In this document: one piece after another, positions 31,703 to 43,199 of the stretch
Layout of the letters: the number at the start of each line of letters is the position of its first letter
Position numbering within the stretch: position 1 is the stretch's first letter
Source: Aspidiotus rigidus
Lineage: Eukaryota; Arthropoda; Insecta; Hemiptera; Diaspididae
DNA: 64,000 bases
NCBI GenBank assembly: GCA_035079385.1
Contig: JAVHKY010000054.1
Coordinates: 13,434,501 to 13,498,500, forward strand
Reading direction: 5' to 3'
Position numbers and translations under genes: made by a program
The notes under the pieces: generated by a model
Database searches by the model: none
Told to the model about the DNA's origin: nothing
What the model saw: only the letters and a program-made list of their open reading frames with translations

Positions 31703-33365
31703 AAAAAAGAAAAGTTCTCACCGCAAAAATGTATTGTATTGTGACGTTAATCAAGTTATACATATTATTCTCTGTTATTTGAGATTTTATTTTTGCGTAG
31801 CAATTTCCTAATTTTGGAAGTTTTTCCTTGAGATTTTATTTTTGCATAGCAATTTCCAAATTTCGGAAGTTTTTTTTTGGCACAATAATACTGCACTTAT
31901 CGTTGCATTTATTGCGTGATTACTGATTAAGAAGGTATACAAGTCACATAAGATTTTATTTTTGCATAGCATTTTTCAAATTTCTGTTCAGTCTTGGCGA
32001 GTTTTATTTTTGCGTGGTATTTTCTAAATTCTTATACAGTCTTTGAAAAAGTTTCTTCTTTTCAAAATCTCATTGTTTTTCTTTCTGGTGTGCTCATGAT
32101 GACAATATTACTCTGGACAATCCATAATAGTGCGATAATGGATCTATTCTGGATGTTGAAAAAAAAAAAAGACCAACAGTATTGCTGTCAGTTTTTGAAA
32201 AAAATAAGAAAATAAATTTTTATGAATTTAGGAAAATGAAGAGAAAAAAAAAAAAAAAACGCAAGAGACCCGTATACTGAGGCACCTGGCAACTTAGTCT
32301 TGTTTTATAATACTATATTCTTCTAGTTTGTATGATTGCACTTGGAGTTTAGAGCGTTGATATGGAAATAATAAATTATTACAGGGCTTCAAAATACAGT
32401 CTTCAGAAATTGGGCAAAAACGTATGATTCTGTATTATCTGCATGACTTTCTAAATGGGCATAGAGATCCTGCTCTGCTAGCTTGAGGGTCCTGCGCTAA
32501 AACATAAGACTTGTCAAAATATTTTAGATGACTGGCTGGCATGAGGGTCCCTTGCAGTTTGCAAAGGCTTGTTAGAACTGGATATCCTCTCCCAGGGGAT
32601 TCATATTTTCAATCCACATGTAGGGACATTCTGTTCCAAATGCAAAATGCACTCTATTGATGTTGCCTCGAATGAATGAAGAAGATTTACTCACCTGTTC
32701 AGACACGTATCGACATTCTTCTCTTGGTTGTTTGTTATTGTTTGTAATGTGTGATTCATGGCAATGATTCAAAAGGTATTAGAAACCTGCAAGGGTAAGA
32801 AATGATTTTTTTTTTTTTTTTTTTTCAAAAACTACAAATTCCTACAGTGGAACGCCAGGTGTACCACAACAATTGAGAAAATGAAGTACACTAAACAAAA
32901 ATTTTGGAAGTACCTACAAACGCAAATAAATTGACAGGTTGCAATACCTCAGAAGAGTAGGTCACCGTTGGCAGCCAAGAGCTAGAAAATTGTGATTGCA
33001 CACTAGCCCATATTTTTAATCACGCCTGCACTTTCGCACTCATTGCAGACAGGCAGTCCTAAGCCTGTCTCAAGCGAGAAGGAAAATATATGTTAGGTTG
33101 TGCACAAACGTTCCCTCCTCTTTGCGTTCACGGTCTTGCGCAAACATACTCCAACCTTGCCCCTTTTTGCGCAAACGTAAATCATTCGTGTCAAGTCTTC
33201 GAGACGGATATATTTTTTTTGTACGTGTGCGCGCGTTTCTTTTTCTCTCTTGAGTAGTAATAGAGGTAGTTGTAGCAATAATAATTAATCATGTATTTAT
33301 AATTTTATATAGGAATATCCTGTCAGGGTGGGTTGGCCTACGGGCTATTGTCGGTACCACCTAAA
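31703..33365. other. Repeat-flanked non-coding stretch
   Basis: Several copies of ATTTTATTTTTGCATAGCA lie at 31780-32010. A further copy of the palindrome's CGCAAGAGACCC...TTAGTCTTGT end lies near 32260. The rest is unique with a T run at 32808. A CTGAACAG/GTGAGTAAA donor-like site lies near 32695 on the minus strand, but every frame upstream has a stop, so no exon is called. Confidence 0.45.
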
Positions 33366-33369
33366 AACT

Positions 33370-33455
33370 TCCAGCCCACTTTGTGAGCTGCTCGTGGTTG
33401 CCTTCATTAACCTTGTTAATTGAGGCAAACAGGGAACCTGTTTTATGGGCGTCAC
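33370..33455 (+). repeat. 85-bp dispersed repeat ending in AACAGGGAACCTGTT hairpin
   Basis: AGCCCACTT...GCTGCTCG...TTAACCTTGTTAAT, then GGCAAACAGGGAACCTGTTT and TATGGG. It is repeated at 40277-40362 with modest divergence. The last part can form a 6-bp stem (AACAGG/CCTGTT) around a GAA loop. The hairpin alone recurs at 279-293 and, as GGAACCTGTTTTAT, near 600 and 1015 on the minus strand. Confidence 0.65.
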
Positions 33456-33485
33456 TATTGTGTATTCTCATTCCTAAATAGCTTG

Positions 33486-33795
33486 AGCCTTCATGATACT
33501 AGGAATTTCAAACTTCAGCATTCATTATACTGTGCCCAATATACTATACTTCTAGGTAGCCTGGAAAATGTTAAACATTAGCCTTCATTATACTAAGCCT
33601 ACCATACTAGGGCTATAATAACTGGGCTAAGAAATTTTAAACTTTAGCCTGCATTATACTGGGTCTAATATACTATAGTAGGCCTGTAAGAAGTAGCCTG
33701 GAAAATGTCAAACCTGAGCCTTCATTATAATAAGCCTAATATACCTTACTAGGCCTATAATATGTAGCCTAAAAAATTTCAAACTCCAGCCTAGA
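33486..33795 (+). repeat. Degenerate 63-71 bp tandem repeat
   Basis: AGCCTTCATTATACT-type unit starts occur at about 33486, 33517, 33580, 33646, 33717 and 33787 (the last two spacings 71 and 70). Each unit contains GCCTAATATACTATACTAGG and GTAGCCTGGAAAATKTYAAA variants. Confidence 0.7.
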
Positions 33796-33999
33796 TAATG
33801 AAAAAAGTGCACTCCGTATGACATTTAACTTCCCACCAGTGAAGATGTAAACAAAAACAGTACCTAATTATAAACAACAACGGCCATTGGACAACAAGAC
33901 CGACGACCTCTAGGCGGACTGTGTTGTGGTGAACCTTCTGCAGAAAAAAGTCAAGGGTGGAGTGTTGGATATCTGGTAAGAAGTTACAGGTTTTCTTGC

Positions 34000-34425
34000 T
34001 CAATGTAAACAGACGTGCAATTCGAAAAATGAAGTGGTGGTGGCAGACTTCAGCTTCGAGAACAATCGAAACGTGATTTTGCCCTGTACATTTCTTATGG
34101 GGATTTTTTTGAGATGAAGTTGAAGGTATGGATACAATTCGCCAGCGATTTCTCCTGGACGAATCAGGCTCATATTTTTTAAAAATGAAAACTTCTGACC
34201 CACAGATGAGCTACCACCCATTAAGTATGAGACGGTCAAAACGCGATTTTGCCCTATACATTCTTTAAACGTGGAAAAAATTCTTATAAAATAAGTTACG
34301 TAGACACATGGTTTCATTTTCACTTTTTTACATAAACGAAAAACTACAATACGACGTTTCGAACTATTACGTATAACATAAAAAGTGCGTAGGAAAAAAC
34401 GAGTCGAGAGATGAAACCGAGTCAT
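34000..34425 (-). other. 141-codon open frame over an internal direct repeat
   Basis: The frame has no recognised domain. It covers two copies of ACGTGATTTTGCCCTGTACATT-like sequence (34070-34093 and 34236-34262, about 165-170 bp apart), so it is probably repeat DNA rather than a gene. Confidence 0.2.
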
Positions 34426-35133
34426 TGGTTCGAAGTAATAATCGACGAATACACGTCAGATAAACCGCACGTGTCCGTTTCAAAATCCATCGTATTTTTA
34501 TCTTTAATAATATTGACGACCTCTAGAATCTTTCTTTTCTTATCATTCTTTTCTCTACCCAAAACCACAGTCTTGTCGAAGTCAAATCGATGATCAGTAT
34601 CAAGAGAGTGGGACTTGACATCATTTTCATGCTGGTCGACTTAACATTTAAGCAACTGGCGAGTTCCCCCAACATATGTTCTAGGGTAGCCGAAACAGGG
34701 GACAGAGTAGACAACACCAGACCTTCTTAGCACCGAGGTCTCGTCTTTAGCGGGCGAGAACAATTTTTCTCCGCTGGTGTTGCAGTTTCCAAAAGATACA
34801 CCCAAATTAGGGTATGATCGTACTGCTCTTTCCAATGTAAGGTATAAAGAAAAACCTTTTACGTTGGGGTATCCGAGACGATTGAACTTTAGTGTGAGGG
34901 GTTTTGATTACATTATTGATGAAAGAATGCGGATACCTATTATTTTTAAGAAAAAATTGTAAATGATTTAAAATGTCAATATGAAAAAGAGGGTCAGAAC
35001 TTGGTTTTTTTGGAATACACTGTGTAATGCCAAGAACACGCAGTTTTCCTCGCTTCCAACAGATTGAGTTTGTCAATATGACTACCCAATATTCTAGAGT
35101 GTTAGTTGAAAGTTTGTTATATATCGATCTCAC
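34424..35133 (-). pseudogene. Penelope-like element fragment, end of RT and GIY-YIG endonuclease
   Basis: From 35133 down: FLKNNRYPHSFINNVIK, RKRFFFIPYIGKSSTI, then the endonuclease start SGVVYSVPCFGYPRTYVGGT (the GIY-YIG-like pair VVY/TYVG) and RQLLK. After frameshifts it continues with QHENDVKSHSLDTDHRFDFD and REKNDKKRKILEVVNIIKDK. This order is characteristic of PLE C-termini. The lineage differs from the PLE at 50.8-53.2 kb. The RT core upstream is absent. Confidence 0.8.
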
Positions 35134-35449
35134 ACTACTTGGTTTATCTGCGAGTAGCGAAGCTGCGCGAGTAACATCTTGAGTTCTGTAAATGGCTTCA
35201 TGATTGGAATTCTTTCAAGTCCCCTATTTCTATATTTGGCTTCAGAGTGGAATGTTTAAATTTCTCCACTTCTCCGAATCACCTACCCTCATAAGACAAT
35301 GTTAGGAACGCAAGGTCACTTTACTGGGTGGTGTTGTTATTCACACGACAATTATTGAATCAAGTTCTAAAAAAGCCGGCCAAGCGACATGCTAACAGTT
35401 TGGAGGAAGAGATCTCTTGTACTTGTGCGATATACCTTATCCTACCAGT

Positions 35450-35570
35450 CGGGACCGGCTAGAGCGGACAAATTTGTTAGTCCCAAAGGCTAAACACCAT
35501 TCTCTTAAATAGAAAGCGCTGTGTAAGACGGAACCTGCATAAAGCGGAAGTTGAAGAATATAATGGGGAT
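35450..35570 (+). repeat. Dispersed repeat with AGAAAGCGCT / GCATAAAGCGGAA
   Basis: Matches 36640-36750: GGACAAATTTGTTAGTCCCA, TAGAAAGCGCTGTGT and CCTGCATAAAGCGGAAGT. It resembles pieces of pogo/Tigger-type DNA transposons by general character only, so I leave the family open. Confidence 0.45.
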
Positions 35571-35589
35571 TTGGACTAAATTTGTTGTA

Positions 35590-35800
35590 GCCATACGTAC
35601 CAGACAAATACTCGCATTGTTAAATAAGTTTTCATTTCGCCGGATACTACCACGTGTCAACCAGCAGAGTAAAAGAGACAGAACATCTTTCCTTCTATCT
35701 AACACCTACGTCTCAACACGCAGCACACTTTGATGGTAGTATCAAGCGAAATGAAAATTTTTTTAACAATGCGAGTATTTGTCAGGTACGCGTAAAGTCA
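35590..35800. repeat. Inverted repeat, arms about 60 bp
   Basis: CAAATACTCGCATTGTTAAA and TTTTCATTTCGCC, then GATACTACCA on the left, mirrored on the right by TGGTAGTATC and TTTAACAATGCGAGTATTTG. The spacer is about 75 bp. Confidence 0.75.
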
Positions 35801-35812
35801 ATGTTGTAGCAC

Positions 35813-36185
35813 GAAAACGCAAAACGTTGGAGGTAAACTTCAAACTACGAAATTTGTATCTTAATTTTGTCTTCAATTTGCGCCCCTACCCAACTTTCTA
35901 CAAGTTTTCTGAGCCCAGTTATGGACCAACATTTGCCAGAAATTAACCAATTTGCCACGATTTTCGAAATAAGAAACTGAAAATTCCTCCCTTTTCATTC
36001 AAGTATTATTTTCGAAATTCCCCTTTCAAATCCAGGAGAATTTTGGCAAATTGGTTAATTTTTGGTTCCTAACTCGGCTCAGAAAGTCGAAGAAAGTTGG
36101 ATACAGGCGCAAATTAAAGATAAAATTGAGATACAAATTTCATAGATTTGAAGTTTAAGTCCAACGTTTCGCGATTTTGCGCCAC
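35813..36185. repeat. Foldback element FB2, copy 1
   Basis: Arms of about 140-150 bp. The left carries CGCAAAACGTTGGAG, AATTTGCGCCCCTACCCAAC and ATTAACCAATTTGCC. The right is its inverse (GGCAAATTGGTTAAT, AAAGTTGGATACAGGCGCAA, CCAACGTTTCGCG). The spacer is about 70 bp. Confidence 0.8.
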
Positions 36186-36639
36186 AACACATCTAGTCAA
36201 AATCCCCAGTTAATATATTTTTGGACCACCCAGCACAGTTGACTGATCGAAATTCCTCCCTCCCATATATGCAGGTGCAAAGTCGACGTTTCACAAGTAT
36301 CCCTCCTGATCAATACAGCGTGATGATCGGAATTTTTTCTAGTCTTTAAAATAGGTCAGAACTCATTCCTCCTCAAAACCTTAATTTTCGGAAGGAGATA
36401 TTTACCCCAAATATACCCTCCATGAAACAGGTTTTCCATTAGAAACTTATCTACATCAGTGCACGCCGAGATCGATGCGGAAAGGGGGAATGGAATTTGG
36501 ACAAACATAAAATTATACAAATTCATGCTCCGTTATTACTGCAGGGAAAAAGTTCAAGAGAGCGGTTGTCTGATAGAGTAATTGAGTTACTTGAAGATTT
36601 AAGATTAGAAAGAGAAATCTCTTATTACAGTAAAATCTG

Positions 36640-36750
36640 GCGGCTGCACCGGACAGATTTGTCAGTCCCAGAGGTTAAGCATAATTCTCCTATGTAGAAA
36701 GCGCTGCATTAGACGGAAGCTGCATAAAGCGGAAAGTGGGGAATATATAA
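36640..36750 (+). repeat. Second copy of the GCATAAAGCGGAA dispersed repeat
   Basis: Diverged match to 35450-35570, with TTGTCAGTCCCAGAGGTTAA, GTAGAAAGCGCTGCA and GCTGCATAAAGCGGAAAG. Confidence 0.45.
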
Positions 36751-36899
36751 ATCTCCGAGGTACTGCTTATACTGGAAAGATAACTTTATACGACGAGTTT
36801 TTTTCTTTGTCTTCATGCGAGCAAAGTGGGTGCTATTATAGTACGCGACCTACAGAATTTCTATGATCTACTTACTATAGTGCACTGCTGTAGCGTGCG

Positions 36900-39125
36900 A
36901 TCTACTCAGTTTCTACGCTCTACCGTAGATTTTCAACTCTCTGCATTTTTGTTGTTTAGGGTGCGCCATAGGTTCCGGTCACTGCACGATGTCTCCCACA
37001 CTTTGTCTATTTTCGCGAGTTCCAACGCAGCGTGGCACTGATCTTTATATCTTTTGCGTTGGCCTCCAGTACGCCGTGCTCCCTCCTGCAGTTCTTTGGG
37101 CAGTCAGGAGTCACTCATACGTTGGACATGTCCCAGCCATCGGAGCATCGAACGTGTGATCATATTTTCTATGGTGCCACATTTTGCCATTTCCAAGATG
37201 CGGGCATTCGTCACGAAGTCTGACCATTTGACTTTCATTATTCTCCTTAATTGGCGTTGGTGAAACTTCTGAAGGGATTTTGATTGCGATTTGTATATTG
37301 TCCAAGTTTCTGAGCCATACATCAGAGTTGGTAGAATCACTGCACGGTAAACTGCGAGTTTTGTACCGGTCCTCAGGTCGTTATTACCGAATATTCTTGT
37401 CCTGAGTGAGGCTCTGCGCAAACGTTAGCCGATCTACGCGTTAAGGGATCCATCACGAGTCATTATGCTCCCTAGGTAATTGAAGTGCTTCACGTCCTCA
37501 ACATCCCCGTTTCTAACTCTCAATGGCGTGTCTCCGTTTGAACTACAGTTGATCTTGAGTCTTTTTGTTTTAATTTCATTTATTTCCAGGCCAAGGGCGT
37601 TGTAGACGCTCTCGAGTGTGTTGGTCATGCTTTGTATCGCGTTTGCAGACCCACCGAGCAGTGCTATGTCGTCCGCATATTGCGGTTCAGTCATTGCACG
37701 GGTCTTCGTCTCCTTTTTGCTTCTCAGTCGACTGATATTAAACAGGCCTCCGCAGTAGCGAATAGTGACACCGCGATCTACAAGTTTCTTGTCGACTAAC
37801 ATCATCATTGCTGTGAGGTATATGTTGAAGAGGAGCGGTGCTAGGACACACCTCTGTCTCACTCCATTTGAGATGGTGAAGCTGGTCGGTTAGCGTTCCA
37901 TTAACGATGACGCAGTTTGTGTTCCCTGAGTGAAGGTCGGCCAAGATATTTGTTATTTTCACAGGACATCCCAAATTACGCAAGTTTTTCCACAAGGTGC
38001 TTCTGCTTACAGAGTCAAACGCCTTCCTTATGTCAATAAGTACGGCGTACAGCTGCATCTGTTGTTCTATCGCTTTTTCTTGCATCTGTCGAAACGCAAA
38101 TATCATGTCCGTTGTTTCTCTTTCTGGTCGGAAACCGGCCTGTGACTCAGGGAACAGTCCCGAAAAAACATCCCTTAAGCGATTTGCCAGTATTCTAGCT
38201 AAGATCTTCCCTGCGACACATAGTAGTGATATACCCTTGTAGTTCGTACAGTCATCGCCGTTCCCTTTTTTCTTATATATGCTGACTATCGCTACATCCC
38301 GGAAGTCTTTAGGAACCTTTTCAGACTTCCATATTTCTGTGTATAGCTGCTGAAGCTTGCGACATACCCCGTGACCACCCGTTTTTGTATATCTCCGCAC
38401 CCAAGTCGTCTAATCCGGCTGCCTTATTGTTGCGGCTGGCTTTTATTGCGGCCATTATTTCTTCTTCCGAAGGAGGGTTGTCCATTCCATCTTGTTCAGG
38501 GTACTGTGGTAGTAGTTCGAGGATTCCTTCATAGACAATGGGGAATTTGTTAAGTAGTTCGTCGTAATATTCTTCCCACCTGTTACTGATGTCTTCGGAA
38601 TTTCTCAATAGGTTGCCTTCCTTATTCTTTATAGGGCATCCTCTGTTGTATAGAGGTCCGTATATACTTTTGACGGCGTCGTAGAAAGCGTGACTGTCAT
38701 TTGCATCCGTGTATTGCTGTATTTCCGCCGCTTTTTTGCGGTACCATATGTCCTTAGCACGTCTTGTGGCTCTGTAGACAGCAGTTTTTGCTTGATTGTA
38801 TGCTTTCACTGCCTTTTTATCTGTTGGTTTGGATAGCATCTGTGTATAGCATTTTTGTTTATTTACAATCACTGGTTCAATCCGGTGTTTCCTTCCTGGC
38901 GGCTTTTCCCAATATTTTCTGCCCAGTATTCATTATAGTTGTTTTGATTGCATGCCATGTCTCCTCCACTGAATGCTGATCTGGCGTTGGTGTGTCTGGC
39001 AGTTGTAGTCTCTCAGATTTTTAGTCAGTTCTTGTTTGAACTTGGCTTCCGTCGACTTGTCCTTAAACATCAACGGAAGAATGAATTGCGACCTTTCCTT
39101 GAGTGAGATAATAGAGCTTGCACAT
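36900..39125 (-). pseudogene. Long decayed non-LTR retrotransposon (RT ORF)
   Basis: From 39.1 kb downwards the linker (TDKKAVKAYNQAKTAVYRAT) is followed by SEEEIMAAIKASRNNKAAGL (box 0), VAIVSIYKKKGNGDDCTNYK and GISLLCVAGKILARILANRL. Then come ESQAGFRPERETTDMIFAFR, LIDIRKAFDSV (A), RCVLAPLLFNIYL (B), EPQYADDIALLGG (C), FNYLGSIMTRDGS (E). C-terminal blocks are FHQRQLRRIMKVKWSDFVTN, LRWLGHVQRMSD and GGQRKRYKDQ. Frameshifts occur near 38390 and 37880 and a stop near 37427. The endonuclease half is missing. The family is the same as the fragment at 12266-13205; the clade name is not certain. Confidence 0.85.
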
Positions 39126-39188
39126 CTTTTCACCAGGGAAATGCTTCTTAGTAATGTCGTAAGTGATTAGTTTACCGTCAGTCGATAA

Positions 39189-39389
39189 GTTTATGGAAGT
39201 GTCACATACAAGAGGCCACAGATGGAGGGAACAGCCGAAATCAATATTTTCAAGCCGACGAAACTACAACCGTGGGTGGTTATTAAGGATGAGGAAGTAG
39301 AGGTCGAAAACACAATTAAATTTATGGTTACAAAACAAGACGGCGCGTCTCGAAGGATTATGTTTAGATTGTTAGTCAAGTACCTTTGA
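39189..39389 (+). CDS. Short unrecognised open frame with protein-like composition
   Basis: A frame from 39189 (first ATG 39222) to TGA 39387-39389 reads MEGTAEINIFKPTKLQPWVV, then IKDEEVEVENTIKFMVTKQD, and ends RRIMFRLLVKYL. Charged and hydrophobic residues are balanced, unlike nearby non-coding frames. It is too short for identification and no splice partners are evident. It may be an exon or a fragment of an unknown element. Confidence 0.25.
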   Translation, partial: VYGSVTYKRPQMEGTAEINIFKPTKLQPWVVIKDEEVEVENTIKFMVTKQDGASRRIMFRLLVKYL

Positions 39390-39399
39390 AAACACGATT

Positions 39400-40270
39400 T
39401 TCTCAATTATCATGATTTTATTTATTCATATTGTAAGGCACTACTCGTACCATAACTTAATAATTTTAAAAAATTCATTAAAGCTTCTCAAAGTTTTATA
39501 AAGTTCTTAAATTGCCAGATGGAGCTTCAGAAGTTGCTGAGATGAAAATTCAATAACCTTTGACATTCTCGTTGATTCATAACAAATCCATTGGAGAATT
39601 TGAAGAAAATTCTCAAAAACAATTCCGCACTCGAGAAGAAACTTACAGTGATGCCTAAATAGTCTGTTGAAGCTCGAAACTTCTAAGAACAAAAACTAGT
39701 TCGGTAAAATGTATTCACAATATCCTCTAGACTCAGTTTTTTTTGTTCAATCGATGTTTTTGGGTGCGAGAAGAGGTCTCATAATGAAATCTGTGGAGGA
39801 AATAAAGTTCTTTTTTCCACTTCTAGACTTGAGCCAATTTCACTGAAAAACAATATCAACTTTCAACTTTTGATGGTTGAATCAAAATATCATTTCACAA
39901 AAGTTTTTTCAAAGTGTCAAAGACTGCTAAGACTTGGCATATGTTATTCTTACAACTATACGAGCAGAATAAATTATATATCCAAATATTATAGTCATGG
40001 AGATCCAAAGTCCTCGATATTTTGAATAATATTTTGATAATTAAAATACTTTTACAATAAATCATATATAATTTATAAACTTAACAAAGCATGAGCGCTT
40101 CCGGCAAATTTGCCACCATCAGTAGTGAACAAAATTACTATCAGCCAAAAGTCCTTTCAAAAAAGGGCCTTCCTTTTGAAAATACTTTGAAAGGATACTA
40201 TGGTACACATGTTTTCTCTCAAGCTATTTCTGAAGATTATAATTATCCTAAATAAAGTACTTATAATAAA
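39400..40270. other. Unique AT-rich sequence, no gene recognised
   Basis: Short frames only. TTCTCAAAGTTTTATAAAG-like words recur, but no clear repeat or coding motif was found. Confidence 0.45.
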
Positions 40271-40276
40271 AAACTG

Positions 40277-40362
40277 GCAGCCCACTTGGTTAGTTGCTCG
40301 GGGTTTTCTTCAGTAACTGTGTTAATCAGAGCAAACAGGGAACCTGTTTTATGGGACTCTCT
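40277..40362 (+). repeat. 85-bp dispersed repeat, second copy
   Basis: Matches 33370-33455, including AGCCCACTT, GTTGCTCGGGGTTTTCTTCA and AGCAAACAGGGAACCTGTTT. It lies about 45 bp before the FB2 element, whereas the first copy is 2.4 kb from its nearest FB2. Confidence 0.65.
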
Positions 40363-40406
40363 TTACTTATACTTTTTTTTTGAGAAGTTTGACATTCAAA
40401 ATTTAT

Positions 40407-40846
40407 GCAAAAACGCGAAACGTTGTACTTAAACTTCAAATCTATGAATTTTGTATCTCAATTTCATCTTTAATTTGCGACTCTACCCAACTTTCTACGA
40501 CTTTTCTGAGTCGAGTTGTGGACCAAAATGTGCCGAAAATTGACTAATTTGCCAAAATTCTCAAAAATTAAAAATTGTTCAAACTTTCATATTTTACTTG
40601 ATTTGAAAGGGAAACCTGACGCTAATTCTGAAAATAATACTCAATTACTAAAACCATACAAAGCTTGAAAATGGGTGAATTTTCAGCTTCTTATTTTGGA
40701 AATCTTGGCAATTTGGTCAATTTTTGGGACATTTTGGTCCATAAATCCACTCAGAAAAGTTGTAGAAAGTTGGGTAGGGGCGCAAATCGAAGATAAAATT
40801 AGATACAAATTTCGTAGATTTGAAGTTTATGTCTTACGTTATCGAA
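40407..40846. repeat. Foldback element FB2, copy 2
   Basis: The left arm (AACGCGAAACGTTGTACTTA, CGACTCTACCCAACTTTC, ATTGACTAATTTGCC) is mirrored by the right arm (GGCAATTTGGTCAAT, AAAGTTGGGTAGGGGCGCAA, TCTTACGTT). The spacer is about 130 bp, longer than in copy 1. Confidence 0.8.
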
Positions 40847-40869
40847 GAATCGCCTTCATAATACCTTCC

Positions 40870-42295
40870 TGGAAGTGCACCGGTTGAAATATTACTGGAC
40901 CCGACGTCAGGAATTCAATAGAGTTATTATAAAAAATTTATATTGAGCAAAATCGCGGGTTTCGGTTTAAAATTGAAATTCATTAATTTGAATCAAAAGT
41001 GAATGACATAAAATGCACAAAAAAAAGCCCAAATGAAGTTCGAAAACCGGAAACTTACCAATTCAGATATTTACTGAGATCTTCCGCACTTTTTGAAATG
41101 TGCATTGTAAACTGGGCACGTGAATCAATCAAAATGATACGAGTACTTATTATTTTAATGACACAGATTTATGCACACGATTGACTGAAGAGAATACACC
41201 ATTATCAATGAAAATATAAACGGAAGATTTGCTAAGCGGAACGAAATAAAAAAATAACAATAATGATTAATTGATTAAATTATCCGGCTTAACGTAACAC
41301 CTCTACATGAACGACAAGCATCCCATATCTTGGACATAAAAGCACTGTCTTATTATTCACCTTTATGAAATATTTATATGTCGCGAACTTTAAAATCGTC
41401 TCGCATATTCTGCGTGAAGCATAAGAGGATAACAAGGCTACTTAAAGTACGCTGATCGCGATATTGAATCGAGGTTGTGTTTCGTTTACTTGAGCGAGAA
41501 AAACCGAATGTAACGTGAAAATTTTCTTAATTACCGCAGGCGGAAGGTCGGCTATCTTCGTCGAGGGGGGAAAGTCATTAAAAGGAGCCGCGAATTACTC
41601 GAACTCGTAAAATTATAAAATCGTTCGACCGAAGCATATTGAATTTTTCTTCGTTCATGAAAAACGAACGTTGACGAAAAACTCAGTCATGAGGACAATA
41701 ATACGAGCACAGATTTTTACGAGTCGACCAAAATATTTTCCAGTTCCGGATCAAGGAAACGAACACGAAATATGTCATTAGAATTATCAATCCTCGCACA
41801 ATACACGACACAACGGAAGTTAATATTTGCGAGTGAATATTTTCTTCGAAGTATGAAAAAAAAAAAAAATCCTCGAGCTTATTGAAAATTTTCGAAGTAC
41901 CAAATAACGGACTCTAAGCAACACAAACGGCGATGGTCTTCTTATGACTAATAGAAAGAGATTAAGCTTCCAATTTCTTTTAATGTATTTTACCTATTGA
42001 TAAGAATACCGTACTTACAGGAGACTAACAACTCTTGAAATTAACCGCACCATTACATTTTGTGATTGTCTTATTCGCAAATTGTGGTCTGACAATCTCA
42101 TACATTTGCATTTGTCGTTTCAGAGAATCCAAAAGTCGTCTACTAATTCACTTCACGGAAAAACTATCACGCGTGTAGTAATGACAGTAATTAAACAACG
42201 TCGTAATATGGCCTTAGAAACCACACTTGCTTGCATTAATATTCAATATAATTACATGGATATAACATCATTTAGAGAAAAAAAAACTGATAACT
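40870..42295. other. Unique sequence, no gene recognised
   Basis: Only short frames occur. The stretch 41390-41720 is richer in CG dinucleotides (TCGCGATATTGAATCG, ATCTTCGTCGAGGGG), but no coding frame supports a gene. Confidence 0.4.
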
Positions 42296-42299
42296 GAGG

Positions 42300-42775
42300 T
42301 ACAGATGGCCAACGAGGTACGAAGGAGACATCCTGCGTCATCTCGAAAAGCAGAATAATGAAATCCCGAATGTACAAACGATTACAGGGAGGAATTTCAC
42401 TCGAGAGGAAAAGCAAGGACTAGGGCCAGATGGGGTATTACCTTATATTTATAAGGGGCGTGGGGAGGTCTTGACTGCCCCCTTGGTGTACATTTATAAT
42501 TTAATACTGTAAACAGGTTTGTATACACGCTCCTGGGTGGTGTTGAAAATCACACCCGTCCCCAAAACAACTGCTGTTCAAGAAATACCAAACCATCGGC
42601 CCATAGCCATTCCCTCAGTGCCGGCTAGAATATTTGAGTCAACTCTGTTCTGTAAACTGTATCAGCAAACAAGATCAACAGTACCGCAGCAGCAGCACAG
42701 ATTCGTGAGGGCTAAATCTGTAACAACAAATCTGCCGTACAAAGTTAAATTGACGCATATGCGAAAACAACGATC
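42300..42775 (+). pseudogene. Jockey-like retrotransposon RT N-terminal fragment
   Basis: Across a stop and frameshift: GPDGVLPYIYKGRGEVLTAP, LVYIYNLIL, then WVVLKITPVPKTTAVQEIPN, HRPIAIPSVPARIFESTLFC and QQQHRFVRAKSVTTNL. These are RT boxes 0 to 2a of a Jockey-clade element. The catalytic palm is missing. Confidence 0.75.
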
Positions 42776-43112
42776 ACGGAAAAGTATCAAAAAGGATATA
42801 AAAATGTATTCGAAAGATATTAAGATCGCATAAGTTGCTCACTCATAGCTATTTTCAACGCAGAATTCGATGATTATACCTAATAATTTTCTTCAATAAG
42901 TGCTCAATCTTCAGATACGGTACATTGTTCACCTCGTTACGTCCAAAAAAGGGATGGATATGCACTGATATGCAATTGACTGTGATAGTAGTGGTGTGTG
43001 AATACAAAGCTTTGTTACCACCACACATATAGCCCATTGATCCGAACGCCTCGTCTCGGTGATCGTTGTTTTCGCATATACGTCAATTTAACTTTAGAGT
43101 GAACTCATTTCA

Positions 43113-43170
43113 TCATCCATCCATCCATCCATCCATCCATCCATCCATATCCATATCCATATATCCATAA
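43113..43170 (+). repeat. (ATCC)n microsatellite
   Basis: About nine ATCC units followed by ATATCC variants. Confidence 0.9.
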
Positions 43171-43199
43171 TAATAAAATACAAGCAACCTACAAAAACC

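Noticed and set aside
32695..32786. Possible internal exon on the minus strand with CAG/GTGAGTAAA donor and CCTTGCAG acceptor
   Set aside because: All three frames between the two splice-like sites contain stop codons.
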